From positions 186,001 to 250,000 of the forward strand of contig CANNCO010000001.1 of NCBI GenBank assembly GCA_947503175.1: DNA of 64,000 bases. Reading direction: 5' to 3'. The notes under the pieces were generated by a model. That model worked only from the letters and a program-made list of their open reading frames with translations, was not told the origin of the DNA and did no database searches. Position numbers and translations under genes: made by a program. This DNA comes from an uncultured Paracoccaceae bacterium (GTDB lineage Bacteria; Pseudomonadota; Alphaproteobacteria; Rhodobacterales; Rhodobacteraceae). Positions 1 to 9,515 of the stretch are shown piece after piece. The number at the start of each line of letters is the position of its first letter. The first letter of the stretch is position 1.

Positions 1-12
1 GACCCGCCGGAG

Positions 13-1248
13 GTGCCCCCCGAACCTGCGCCGGAACCCAGCCCCGAACCTGTTCCCGTGCCAGAGCCAACCCCCGAGCCGGAGCCGACACCTGAGCCCG
101 AACCCGAACCGGAACCCCTTCCGATCCCGCCGGAACCGGTGCCGGATCCGGGGCCCGTGCCGGAACCCGACATTCCGGTAACCCCGGATCCAGAGCCCGA
201 GCGCCCGCCCTTCGGCGTTCCCTATACGCCCGAACCGGGTCCGGATGCGCCACCGGTGGAGATCCCGATCTATGATCCTCCTCCCGCCGATCCGGTTCCG
301 GATGAGCTTGCGGAGCAAACACCGGAAAGCGTTGGGGTCGCGGTTGCGCCCACCGAAAAACGCCCGGGCTTCATTGGTCGCATGCTTGGGCGCGGTGCAG
401 CAACCGAGATGCGGCGAGAACTTGATGACGAGATGCTGGAAAGCCTCGAAGACCTGTTGATCGGTGCGGATATGGGGGTGGATACGGCCCTGCGCGTTAC
501 CGCGAATATCGCCGAGGGCCGTATGGGGCGGAAGCTTTCGTCTCGCGAAATCAAGGAAATCCTTGCCGCCGAAGTGGCCCGGATCATGGACCCGGTGGCC
601 CGGCCCCTGCCGCTTTACGCCAAGAAACCGCAGGTCGTTCTGGTCGTTGGTGTCAACGGATCGGGCAAGACTACGACCATCGGGAAACTTGCCAGCCAAT
701 TCCGTGCAGCGGGCAAGAAGGTGGTTATTGCAGCCGGCGACACGTTCCGCGCGGCGGCGGTGGAACAGTTGCAGGTCTGGGGCGACCGGGCCGGCGTTCC
801 CGTGATGACCGCGCCGCAAGGATCGGACCCCGCCAGTCTGGCATATGACGCCATGACCCGTGCCGAGGCCGAGGGCGCCGATCTTTTGATGATCGACACG
901 GCGGGCAGGCTTCAGAATCGGGCGGACCTGATGGAAGAACTGTCAAAGATCGTCCGCGTGATCCGCAAGAAAGACCCGGACGCGCCGCACAACACGCTTC
1001 TGGTGCTTGATGCGACCACCGGCCAGAACGCGCTGTCTCAGGTCGAGACGTTTCAGAAGCTGGCCGATGTGTCGGGGCTGGTGATGACGAAACTTGACGG
1101 GACTGCCAAGGGCGGCGTCCTTGTGGCGCTTGCCGACAAGTTCGGCCTGCCGATCCACGCCATTGGCGTGGGTGAGCAGATCGACGATCTGGCTCCTTTC
1201 GATCCCGAAGAATTCGCAGCCGCGCTGACCGGGCTTGATGCGGCCTGA
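13..1248 (+). CDS. ftsY: Signal recognition particle receptor FtsY with long Pro/Glu-rich N-terminal region (may start upstream of window)
   Basis: [16 protein letters not shown]-loop, [39 protein letters not shown]-domain of SRP GTPases. Confidence 0.95.
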   Translation: MPPEPAPEPSPEPVPVPEPTPEPEPTPEPEPEPEPLPIPPEPVPDPGPVPEPDIPVTPDPEPERPPFGVPYTPEPGPDAPPVEIPIYDPPPADPVPDELAEQTPESVGVAVAPTEKRPGFIGRMLGRGAATEMRRELDDEMLESLEDLLIGADMGVDTALRVTANIAEGRMGRKLSSREIKEILAAEVARIMDPVARPLPLYAKKPQVVLVVGVNGSGKTTTIGKLASQFRAAGKKVVIAAGDTFRAAAVEQLQVWGDRAGVPVMTAPQGSDPASLAYDAMTRAEAEGADLLMIDTAGRLQNRADLMEELSKIVRVIRKKDPDAPHNTLLVLDATTGQNALSQVETFQKLADVSGLVMTKLDGTAKGGVLVALADKFGLPIHAIGVGEQIDDLAPFDPEEFAAALTGLDAA

Positions 1249-1340
1249 CTGTATGATCTTCGTTTCCTGCAAAACTTCGTCCGGTACATCTCGGGCCTTG
1301 TCCAGCATGTGGGGCAACCCGCTCCCGGTGATCGGCTGAA

Positions 1341-2237
1341 TTGGGCGACTGGCTGGTCTCTCTGGAAGGTACCGATGCGGGCGCACAGCTTGCGCTGGGC
1401 CTGGCGCTGATGGCGGCCTTTCTGCATGCGCTGTTCGGTGCGCTTCAGAAGGGCAGGGTCGATCCCTGGACCTCGCGCGCCGCGATTGATGCCTCTTACG
1501 CCATGATCGCCTTGCCCTTTGCGTTGTTCGTGGTGCCGTGGCCAGAGCCGCATATGTGGCCGATCTTTGCAATCGCCTGGGTCATTCACGTGGGATACAA
1601 GCTGACGCAGGCGTCGGCTTACACCGTCGGAGCCTATACTGTTGTCTACCCGGTGGTCCGGGGGACGGGCCCGGTCTTTACCGTGATCGGGGCCGGGATT
1701 CTGTTCAACGAACATTTTGTTCTGGTTCAATGGCTTGGTGTTGCAACGCTGGTCACCGGTATCCTTGGCCTTGCGGTGTATAACCTGCGTCACATCACGC
1801 TTGACCGGGCGCGGTTGCCACTCGCCCTGGGCCTCGCCGTTCTGACCGGCGGGTTCGTCGCGCTTTACACGACATGGGACGCTTACGGGATCCGGGCGAC
1901 CGCCGATCCGTTTACCTTCATCGCGTGGTTCTTTCTGATCGACGGGATCGCATTTCCGCTGGGTTACCTCGCGATCAAACGACGTCTGCCACGCCCCTTC
2001 GCGCCGATCGCGCGGCTGGGCTTCATTGGCGCGATCGTGGCGTTTATGTCCTTTGGCGGGATCATGCTGGCCACGCGGCTTGACAATGTGGGCGAGGCGG
2101 CAGTTCTGCGCGAAACCTCGGTCGTCTTTGCCGCGCTGATCGGATGGCTGCTTCTGGGAGAGAAGGTTGGGCCGCGGCGTCTGGCCCTTATGGTCTTGAT
2201 CGCAGCCGGAGCGGTGATAGTTGAGATGGGCGGATAA
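1341..2237 (+). CDS. EamA/DMT-family membrane transporter (TTG start possible)
   Basis: ~10 hydrophobic segments; VVYPVVRGTGPVFTVIGAGILFNE and GWLLLGEKVGPRRLALMVLIAAG typical of EamA repeats. Confidence 0.75.
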   Translation: MGDWLVSLEGTDAGAQLALGLALMAAFLHALFGALQKGRVDPWTSRAAIDASYAMIALPFALFVVPWPEPHMWPIFAIAWVIHVGYKLTQASAYTVGAYTVVYPVVRGTGPVFTVIGAGILFNEHFVLVQWLGVATLVTGILGLAVYNLRHITLDRARLPLALGLAVLTGGFVALYTTWDAYGIRATADPFTFIAWFFLIDGIAFPLGYLAIKRRLPRPFAPIARLGFIGAIVAFMSFGGIMLATRLDNVGEAAVLRETSVVFAALIGWLLLGEKVGPRRLALMVLIAAGAVIVEMGG

Positions 2238-2246
2238 GGAAGAACG

Positions 2247-2849
2247 ATGGCGGAAAAACAGATCAACCCGGCCCTGAAGCAAGTGCTAGAACTTGGCCCG
2301 CCACTCCTGTTCTTTGTCGCCTACCTCTATGTTCGCGACGAGACCTACACCATCGGCGGCGTGGATTACGACGGGTTCATCATCGCCGCAGCGGCGTTCG
2401 TGCCGATCCTGCTCGTGTCGATTGCAGTTCTCTGGAAACTGACCGGTAAACTCAGCCGGATGCAGATATTCACCGCGTTCATGGTCGTTGTTTTCGGCGG
2501 GCTCACCGTCTGGTTCAACGACGAGCGGTTCTTCAAGATGAAGACCACTATCGTTTATGGCCTGTTTGCCGGCATCCTTGGCATTGGCCTGCTGCAGGGC
2601 CGCAGCTACCTTGAATGGGTGATGGGAGAGTTCCTGCCAATGCTGCGCGAAGGCTGGATGATCCTGACCCGGCGTCTGACGGCATTTTTCGGCGCGCTCG
2701 CCGTTGGCAATGAAATCGTCTGGCGCACGATGTCGACGGATGCCTGGGTCAAGATCGAAACCTTCGGCTTCCCGTTGTTATTGTTCGTCTTTCTGTGGTC
2801 CCAGATCATGGCCCTGCAGAAATACCTGATCGAAGAGCCAAAGGCCTGA
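2247..2849 (+). CDS. ispZ: Septation protein IspZ/YciB-like inner membrane protein
   Basis: LELGPPLLFFVAYL, TAFMVVVFGGLTVWFNDERFFKMKTTIVYGLFA, GNEIVWR motifs. Confidence 0.9.
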   Translation: MAEKQINPALKQVLELGPPLLFFVAYLYVRDETYTIGGVDYDGFIIAAAAFVPILLVSIAVLWKLTGKLSRMQIFTAFMVVVFGGLTVWFNDERFFKMKTTIVYGLFAGILGIGLLQGRSYLEWVMGEFLPMLREGWMILTRRLTAFFGALAVGNEIVWRTMSTDAWVKIETFGFPLLLFVFLWSQIMALQKYLIEEPKA

Positions 2850-2855
2850 GGGCGT

Positions 2856-3572
2856 CTAACCCTTCTGCTGGAACATGATGCGCTGCGCCTCTCGTTCTTC
2901 CTCTTCCGTCTTCTTCCGGTCCCGTAAGTCGGCACCAAGGGCGCGGCCCGCCTGAACGGCAGGGCGTGCCCCCACAAGGTCCAGCCAGCGTTTGAAGTTC
3001 GGCTTGTCGTCCAGCGTCTGCTGTTGGCCTTCCCAGCCCGAACACCAGCCCCAAAGGGACATATCCGCAATCGAATAGAAATCGCCCGCAACGTATTCGT
3101 TATTCTGCAACTGCGTATCCAGCACCCGGTAGAGCCGCGATACCTCGTTGCGATAGCGATCCTGCGCGTAGGGGAGCACCTGCGGAGGCTCCAGTGTCGG
3201 GGCGTATTTCAGGAAGTGATGCGCCTGACCGGCCATCGGCCCGACCCCGCCCATCTGCCACATGAGCCATTGGTCGACCACGATCCGGTCACGTTCGGTC
3301 GGTCCGCCGAACTTTCCGGTCTTGCGGGCGAGATATTGCAGGATCGCGCCGGATTCGAAGATCGAGATCGGTTTTCCATCCGGGCCATCGTGATCGGTGA
3401 TCACCGGCATCCGGTTGTTTGGCCCGATCTTCAGAAACTCGGGATCGAACTGGTCGCCCTTGCCGATGTCGATCCAGTGCACCTGATAGGGCAGGCCCAT
3501 TTCTTCAAGTGCAATTGAGATTTTCCAGCCGTTTGGCGTGGGCCAGTAATACAGGTCGATGGGATGTGTCAT
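2856..3572 (-). CDS. Glutathione S-transferase family protein (YghU/YfcG-like)
   Basis: IDLYYWPTPNGWKISIALEEMGLPY, PNNRMPVITDHDG, ESGAILQYLA. Confidence 0.9.
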   Translation of the reverse strand: MTHPIDLYYWPTPNGWKISIALEEMGLPYQVHWIDIGKGDQFDPEFLKIGPNNRMPVITDHDGPDGKPISIFESGAILQYLARKTGKFGGPTERDRIVVDQWLMWQMGGVGPMAGQAHHFLKYAPTLEPPQVLPYAQDRYRNEVSRLYRVLDTQLQNNEYVAGDFYSIADMSLWGWCSGWEGQQQTLDDKPNFKRWLDLVGARPAVQAGRALGADLRDRKKTEEEEREAQRIMFQQKG

Positions 3573-3581
3573 GCCCCAGAC

Positions 3582-4508
3582 CTAAGCGAGGGGGCGGAAT
3601 GTGCAAGAGCCGAATAGGGGAGAGAGATCACATTGCCGTAGCGGTTGATCCGGGATCGGTGGCGCCGACAGGTCGCCAAGCGGCATGTTTTCGCGTTCAC
3701 GCAGGAAGGCACGGTACAGCGGGAACAGGCCCGGCCGCATGTAACCCGACCAGTGACAGATCGCGCGGGCCGGGGGCGGGATGCGAAACCCCAGATGCAA
3801 AAGATGCGCCCGTGTCATCGGGCAGTCGATCCGCAGGTCGACCCAATTCGGGCTTGCTGTCGGCAGTCCGCGGCCAAGGGCAGGGGCCATGCGCCAAGGC
3901 GGCTGCAGGAGCCGCTGAAACATCAGGTCGAACAACGCGTTCTCGCGCGACGTGACGTTCAGGAACTCGGCGGTTTGACCAGCAGGGCATTGCACGGCAG
4001 AGGTCCCATGATGGGCAAACTCTGCACCGGAGAGCAGGATGACACGGCCAATGGCACCTTCAGGCAGGCGGCGAATTGCACCCAGCGCGGTACGCGCGCC
4101 AAGAGAGTGCGCGATGATGTCGACAGGGTTACACCGGACCGAACGCAACGCGGTGATTGTTTCTGCGAGGGCGACTGCGGCCATGTCGGCGGTCCGGTAA
4201 GCCTGCCAGATGGACCCCCGGGCGTTCCATCCAAATGCAACGGCAAGCCCCTCGGAGGTGCTTCTGCGCCCGAACCCCAGATGCTTAGGCCACGAAAGAT
4301 TGCGTCCTCTCCGGCGCGGGTCAAGCGACAGGATATGCGCGTGGGGGTCATGTGCGGCATCGTAGGGCGAGTGTTTGTAACCGTGGATCATCAGGACGGA
4401 GGGGGCGGTTTGGGGAAGTGGCCCTGCCGCACGCTCGATCGTTTTCACCAGCGATCCATGCTCTGGTCGGGCGGTCGCGCCATCTGCATTGATCCGGATA
4501 AGCGGCAT
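3582..4508 (-). CDS. Alpha/beta hydrolase
   Basis: VLMIHGYKHSP, DIIAHSLGARTAL nucleophile elbow; ATG at 4508 preferred over 4550. Confidence 0.75.
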   Translation of the reverse strand: MPLIRINADGATARPEHGSLVKTIERAAGPLPQTAPSVLMIHGYKHSPYDAAHDPHAHILSLDPRRRGRNLSWPKHLGFGRRSTSEGLAVAFGWNARGSIWQAYRTADMAAVALAETITALRSVRCNPVDIIAHSLGARTALGAIRRLPEGAIGRVILLSGAEFAHHGTSAVQCPAGQTAEFLNVTSRENALFDLMFQRLLQPPWRMAPALGRGLPTASPNWVDLRIDCPMTRAHLLHLGFRIPPPARAICHWSGYMRPGLFPLYRAFLRERENMPLGDLSAPPIPDQPLRQCDLSPLFGSCTFRPLA

Positions 4509-4629
4509 CGAAGCCTCACCTACTAGATGTTGTGGCGCACGGGTAACCAAGACATACGACAGTCAGGTGAAGGGCGCGTTACACCTGCGTGACGGTCCTT
4601 GACCGCAAGGCCATGCGGGGCTAATCGAC

Positions 4630-4688
4630 GTTCCGTGGCGATTTGTTCACCGGATTGCGGGCCACGTTAAAGAAGCCGCTAAAGAGGT
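4630..4688 (+). promoter_or_regulatory. SAM-II riboswitch (metA motif)
   Basis: cgtggcgatttg...gcgggccacgttaaagaagccgctaaagagg closely matches the SAM-II consensus CGUGGUGAUUUG...GCAGCCACGUUAAACAAGUCGCUAAAGAGG; P1 cgtggc/gccacg; upstream of metZ. Confidence 0.92.
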
Positions 4689-4698
4689 CTGGGACGAG

Positions 4699-4729
4699 AA
4701 GCCCCCGACACTCGTGGTGGGGGCTTTTT
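4699..4729 (+). terminator. Putative intrinsic terminator in metZ leader (riboswitch expression platform candidate)
   Basis: aagccccc gacactcgtggt gggggct followed by TTTTT. Confidence 0.75.
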
Positions 4730-4745
4730 GTTGGAGGGATACCCC

Positions 4746-5927
4746 ATGTCAGACGACTGGAACACGCGCACGAAACTCGTGCATTCAGGGATCCGGCGCA
4801 GCCAGTATGGCGAAGTCTCCGAGGCGATCTTTCTGACCCAGGGTTTCGTCTATGACAGCGCGGAAGCCGCCGAGGCCCGGTTCATCCAGTCGGGCGAGGA
4901 TGAGTTCATCTATGCCCGTTACGGCAATCCGACCGTGCGGATGTTCGAGGAACGGATCGCGGCGCTGGAAGGAGCCGAAGACGGGTTCGCCACGGCCTCT
5001 GGCATGGCGGCGGTCAACGGCGCGCTGACATCCATGCTGAAGGCCGGCGACCAAGTGGTCTCATCGCGGGCCCTGTTCGGTTCGTGCCTCTATATTCTGG
5101 AAGAGGTGCTGACGCGTTACGGCGTCGAGGTAACATTTGTCGATGGCACCGATCTGGATCAGTGGCGCGATGCGATCCGGCCCGAGACCCGGGCCGTATT
5201 CCTTGAATCTGTGTCGAACCCCACGCTGGAAGTCATTGATCTAAAATCCGTTTCCGATCTGGCTCATTCTGTCGGCGCGACGGTAATCGTTGACAACGTA
5301 TTCGCCACTCCGATCTTTTCGCGCGCGCTGGAGCAGGGGGTGGATGTGGTTGTTTATTCTGCGACGAAGCATATCGATGGTCAGGGGCGCGCGCTGGGCG
5401 GCATCATCCTGGGTTCGCGCGATTATATCCGCAAGACGGTCGAGCCCTACCTGAAACACACAGGCGGGGCGATGAGTCCGTTTACCGCCTGGGTCATGCT
5501 GAAGGGCATGGAGACGCTCGATCTTCGGGTTCGTGCGCAAGCCGCAGGATCCCAAAAGATCGCCGAAGCGTTGGAGGGCGACGACAGGTTGACGAATGTG
5601 ATCTATCCCGGGCTCGCATCCCATCCGCAGCATGATCTGGCCGTGGCGCAGATGGGGGCGGGCGGCACCGTCGTGGCGTTCGACATCAAGGGTGGACAGG
5701 CGGCTGCGTTCCGGTTTCTGAACGCCCTGAAGATTGTCACGATTTCCAATAATCTGGGCGACGCCAAATCGATCATCACCCACCCTGCGACGACGACGCA
5801 TCAAAGGTTGTCCGAAGGTCAGAGAGAGGCGCTTGGGATCACACCTGGGCTTGTCCGGTTGTCGGTGGGGATCGAGGATACGGATGATCTGATAGCTGAT
5901 CTCAGGACTGCGCTGGACGCGATCTGA
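4746..5927 (+). CDS. metZ: O-succinylhomoserine sulfhydrylase, PLP-dependent
   Basis: Cys/Met metabolism PLP family: YARYGNPTVRMFEERIAALEGAE, YSATKHIDGQGRALGG; SAM-II upstream; start after ggaggg SD. Confidence 0.93.
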   Translation: MSDDWNTRTKLVHSGIRRSQYGEVSEAIFLTQGFVYDSAEAAEARFIQSGEDEFIYARYGNPTVRMFEERIAALEGAEDGFATASGMAAVNGALTSMLKAGDQVVSSRALFGSCLYILEEVLTRYGVEVTFVDGTDLDQWRDAIRPETRAVFLESVSNPTLEVIDLKSVSDLAHSVGATVIVDNVFATPIFSRALEQGVDVVVYSATKHIDGQGRALGGIILGSRDYIRKTVEPYLKHTGGAMSPFTAWVMLKGMETLDLRVRAQAAGSQKIAEALEGDDRLTNVIYPGLASHPQHDLAVAQMGAGGTVVAFDIKGGQAAAFRFLNALKIVTISNNLGDAKSIITHPATTTHQRLSEGQREALGITPGLVRLSVGIEDTDDLIADLRTALDAI

Positions 5928-5929
5928 CC

Positions 5930-6667
5930 ATGGGAAAGCCGTTCCTTATCCTGCAGTTACGCCCCGAAACCGAGGCATCGGACGGTGAGTATGCGGCAAT
6001 GCTGGACAAGGGCGGGATCGCTGCGAACCGGACCCGGCGTGTCCGCCTTGACCGCGAGGCGCTGCCCCCGGATCTGTCGCTCGATGACTATGCCGGCGTT
6101 GTTGTGGGCGGCGGACCGGGATGCGTCTCGGACGATCCGGCCACGAGACCGGATAACGAGGCCCGAATCGAGGCCGCAATCCTGGGTCTGATGCCCGAAA
6201 TCACGACCCGGGACATCCCGTTCATGGGGTGTTGCTACGGGATTTCGATTCTGGCGCATCACCTTGGTGCAGAGGTCTCGAAACGCCGCTGGGGCGAACC
6301 GGTGGGCCCGGTCGAGGTGGTGCGGACGGCAGATGGTACGACTGATCCGGTTCTGGCCGATCTGCCGGACAGCTTCACCGCACTTGTCGGCCACAAGGAG
6401 GCGACGCAGGCCCTGCCGGATGGCTGCGTGCATCTTCTGGCTTCCGATCCATGCCCGTTCCAGATGATCCGCTACGGTCAGAACGTCTATGCCGCCCAGT
6501 TCCATCCCGAAGCGGATGGACAGGTCTTCGCCGATCGCATCCGCATCTATCGCGATCGGGGGTATTTTCCGCCCGGAGCCGCCCAAGAACTGACCGACAG
6601 GGCGTTGAAGGCGCAGGCTGACCTTACTCCGCGCATTCTTCAGAACTTTTTTGCGCGTTACGGGTAA
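5930..6667 (+). CDS. Type 1 glutamine amidotransferase (GMP synthase-like) domain protein
   Basis: VVVGGGPG, PFMGCCYGISILAHHLG, AAQFHPEAD catalytic Cys/His signatures. Confidence 0.85.
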   Translation: MGKPFLILQLRPETEASDGEYAAMLDKGGIAANRTRRVRLDREALPPDLSLDDYAGVVVGGGPGCVSDDPATRPDNEARIEAAILGLMPEITTRDIPFMGCCYGISILAHHLGAEVSKRRWGEPVGPVEVVRTADGTTDPVLADLPDSFTALVGHKEATQALPDGCVHLLASDPCPFQMIRYGQNVYAAQFHPEADGQVFADRIRIYRDRGYFPPGAAQELTDRALKAQADLTPRILQNFFARYG

Positions 6668-6817
6668 TTCTTTGAAAAACAGGCTGCTTTTGTGATCCGG
6701 CCGGCCGTCTGACACGTAAAAATGATCAAAAACGGATGGACTTTCGCCCGCTGAACCCCATCTGATGCGGCCCGGCTTGCGGGTACTGGTCAGAGTTCGT
6801 GAATCCAAGGATCGCAG

Positions 6818-7921
6818 ATGAATATTCATAACACCGCCATTGAACGGGAACCGACGCGCGAAGATGCCGCGCGCGCGCTGGATATGCTGCGGAACTGGGC
6901 GAAGGGGGCGACCGCTGACGAGATCGCAACGCTCGACCCGGCGATCTCGCGTGTCCTTCCAGAGCAAAGCGGCGCGGACTATCCGGTTCTCGCGCGGCAT
7001 TACCCCGAGGCATTCTCTGTCGACGAGGTCTACAAGTCGGGTTTGCCAGACCTGCAAAACGGTCCCGAAAGCCTGATCAAAGGGGCGCGTCGCGCGATCC
7101 AGCATGTGGGTATTTCGAATTTCCGTCTTCCGATCCGCTACCAGACACGTGACTCGGGCGACCTGATGCTTGAGACATCCGTGACGGGCACCGTCAGTCT
7201 TGATGCCGAAAAGAAGGGCATCAATATGAGCCGGATCATGCGCAGCTTCTACGCGCATTCCGAGCGCCAGTTCAGTTTCGAGGTGATCGAAGCGGCTCTG
7301 GATGATTACAAGCGCGATCTCGAAAGCTTCGATGCCCGCATCCAGATGCGGTTTTCCTTTCCGATGAAGGTGGAAAGCCTGCGTTCGGGCTTGTCGGGCT
7401 ATCAGTACTATGACATCGCGCTGGAACTGATCGAGCAGGCGGGCACGCGTCAGCGGATCTTGCATCTCGACTATGTCTATTCGTCCACATGCCCCTGCTC
7501 GCTTGAGCTGTCCGAACATGCGCGCCGCACCCGCGGTCAACTGGCGACGCCGCACTCGCAGCGGTCGGTCGCGCGGCTGTCGCTGGTTCTGGATGAGACT
7601 GCCGGATGCATGTGGTTCGAGGATCTGGCTGAAATGTGCCGTACTGCCGTGCCCACCGAAACACAGGTGATGGTCAAGCGCGAAGACGAACAGGCGTTCG
7701 CAGAACTCAACGCCGCCAATCCTATCTTCGTCGAGGATGCGGCGCGGCTCTATGCCGAACGCCTTGAGGCCGACCCGCGTGTCGGTGACTTCCGGGTCAT
7801 CGCCAGCCACCAGGAAAGCCTGCACAGCCATGATGCGGTTTCGGTGCTGACAGAGGGCACGACTTTCGCGCAGGCCAGCCTTGATCCGCGGCTGTTCGAT
7901 ACGCTCTTTCACGTGGGCTAG
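6818..7921 (+). CDS. folE2: GTP cyclohydrolase FolE2 (type IB)
   Basis: YVYSSTCPCSLELSEHARR, TPHSQRSVARLSL, HNHDAV-like ESLHSHDAV motif. Confidence 0.95.
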   Translation: MNIHNTAIEREPTREDAARALDMLRNWAKGATADEIATLDPAISRVLPEQSGADYPVLARHYPEAFSVDEVYKSGLPDLQNGPESLIKGARRAIQHVGISNFRLPIRYQTRDSGDLMLETSVTGTVSLDAEKKGINMSRIMRSFYAHSERQFSFEVIEAALDDYKRDLESFDARIQMRFSFPMKVESLRSGLSGYQYYDIALELIEQAGTRQRILHLDYVYSSTCPCSLELSEHARRTRGQLATPHSQRSVARLSLVLDETAGCMWFEDLAEMCRTAVPTETQVMVKREDEQAFAELNAANPIFVEDAARLYAERLEADPRVGDFRVIASHQESLHSHDAVSVLTEGTTFAQASLDPRLFDTLFHVG

Positions 7922-8056
7922 GGCGTTCCGTTCGGACGCAACGGTGTTTTCCACGCCCTTCCGACCGGACCCGGGCGATGCGGCGCGTCAACCATCGGCA
8001 AACATGTGGCGTAAGGCAGTTGACACCCGTGCCGTGGCCGACCAACCCTGCGGCCC

Positions 8057-9508
8057 ATGATCGATCTCCGCCCTGTCGGATATGTAATCGGCCTTCTCGT
8101 GGCCGCGTTGGGGGCCACCATGCTGGTGCCCATGGCGATGGACATCTTTGCGGGTAACGACAACTGGCAGGCCTTTCTGGAATCGGCGATCCTGACATCT
8201 CTGATAGGCGGGCTTCTGGCGCTGGCCTGTGCCAACGGGGTGACGCAGGGACTGTCGATCCAGCAGACCTTTCTTCTGACGACGGGTGTTTGGCTGGCGC
8301 TCCCGATCTTTGGTGCATTGCCATTCATCCTTGGTGCGACAGATGCCCGGTTCGTCGATGCGTTTTTCGAGGCGATGTCGGGGCTTACAACCACCGGCTC
8401 GACGGTCTTCGCGGGGCTTGAAACGCTGCCTGAGGGGCTGTTGTTCTGGCGGGGAATGCTGCAGTGGTTCGGAGGCATCGGTATCATCGTTGTTGCCATG
8501 GTGTTCCTGCCCGAGCTACGGATTGGCGGGATGCAGATCTTCCGGTCGGAAGGTTTTGATACGTTTGGAAAAATCCTGCCGCGCGCCACAGAGATCTCGT
8601 CCCGCATCTCGGTGGTTTACTTCGCCCTGACGGCGGCTTGCGGCATCAGTTACTTCGCAGCCGGAATGTCGGCGTTTGATGCTGCCACCCATGCAATGAC
8701 GACCGTCGCGACCGGAGGGTTCGCCAATTACGATGCCTCGTTCGCGGCTTTTGGCGGCACGGTGGAGTACGTCGCCGTCGTCTTCATGATCCTCGCCGCG
8801 CTTCCGTTCGTCCGCTATGTGCAGATCCTCGCCGGAACCGCGCGACCCCTGTTCAGCGACCCGCAGATCCGAACATTCGTCGTCATCATCGCCGTTCTTG
8901 TGGTGGTGATCGCGCTCTGGCGCTGGCTGGCCGAAGGTGCGGGGGGCGAGACCGCGTTCCGCAAAACACTGTTCAATGTCACATCGATTGTCACGGGCAC
9001 GGGCTTTGCCAGCACCGATTATATGCTGTGGGGGTCTTTCCCGGTGGTCCTGTTCTTTTTCATGGGGCTGATCGGTGGCTGTGCCGGATCGACATCCTGT
9101 TCGATCAAGGTCTTTCGCTACCAGCTTTTGTTTTCGTCGATAAAGGCGCAGATCAGGCGGATTCATTCGCCAAGCGGTGTATTCACGCCACGCTATGCGG
9201 GCCGCACAGTCAGTGAAGAAATCCTGTCTTCGGTCATGGCGTTCTTCGTACTGTTCATCGTGTCGCTGGGGCTTCTGGCCGTGGCCTTGGGGATGACCGG
9301 TCTGGACTTCATTACCGCCGTCTCGGGCGCGGCTGCGGCGCTTGCCAATATCGGCCCGGGCCTTGGTCCCGAGATCGGGCCAGCCGGAAACTATGGCGCG
9401 CTGAACGACAGCGCGAAATGGATACTGAGCGCGGCGATGCTGATCGGACGGCTGGAGTTGATGGCCGTTTACGCAATCCTGACGGTCAATTTCTGGCGCA
9501 CGAGCTGA
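8057..9508 (+). CDS. trkH: Trk/Ktr-type potassium uptake protein TrkH
   Basis: EAMSGLTTTGSTV, LQWFGGIGIIVVAMVFLP, GCAGSTSCSIKVFR filter-like motifs. Confidence 0.92.
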   Translation: MIDLRPVGYVIGLLVAALGATMLVPMAMDIFAGNDNWQAFLESAILTSLIGGLLALACANGVTQGLSIQQTFLLTTGVWLALPIFGALPFILGATDARFVDAFFEAMSGLTTTGSTVFAGLETLPEGLLFWRGMLQWFGGIGIIVVAMVFLPELRIGGMQIFRSEGFDTFGKILPRATEISSRISVVYFALTAACGISYFAAGMSAFDAATHAMTTVATGGFANYDASFAAFGGTVEYVAVVFMILAALPFVRYVQILAGTARPLFSDPQIRTFVVIIAVLVVVIALWRWLAEGAGGETAFRKTLFNVTSIVTGTGFASTDYMLWGSFPVVLFFFMGLIGGCAGSTSCSIKVFRYQLLFSSIKAQIRRIHSPSGVFTPRYAGRTVSEEILSSVMAFFVLFIVSLGLLAVALGMTGLDFITAVSGAAAALANIGPGLGPEIGPAGNYGALNDSAKWILSAAMLIGRLELMAVYAILTVNFWRTS

Positions 9509-9515
9509 TCCGGGA

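Noticed and set aside
1053-2282. 409-aa minus-strand ORF
   Set aside because: Antisense to ftsY 3' end and the EamA gene; composition typical of a shadow frame.
5957-7954. 665-aa minus-strand ORF antisense to the GATase and folE2 genes
   Set aside because: Mirror-frame ORF typical of GC-rich genes; overlaps two well-supported coding sequences on the other strand; no recognisable domain.
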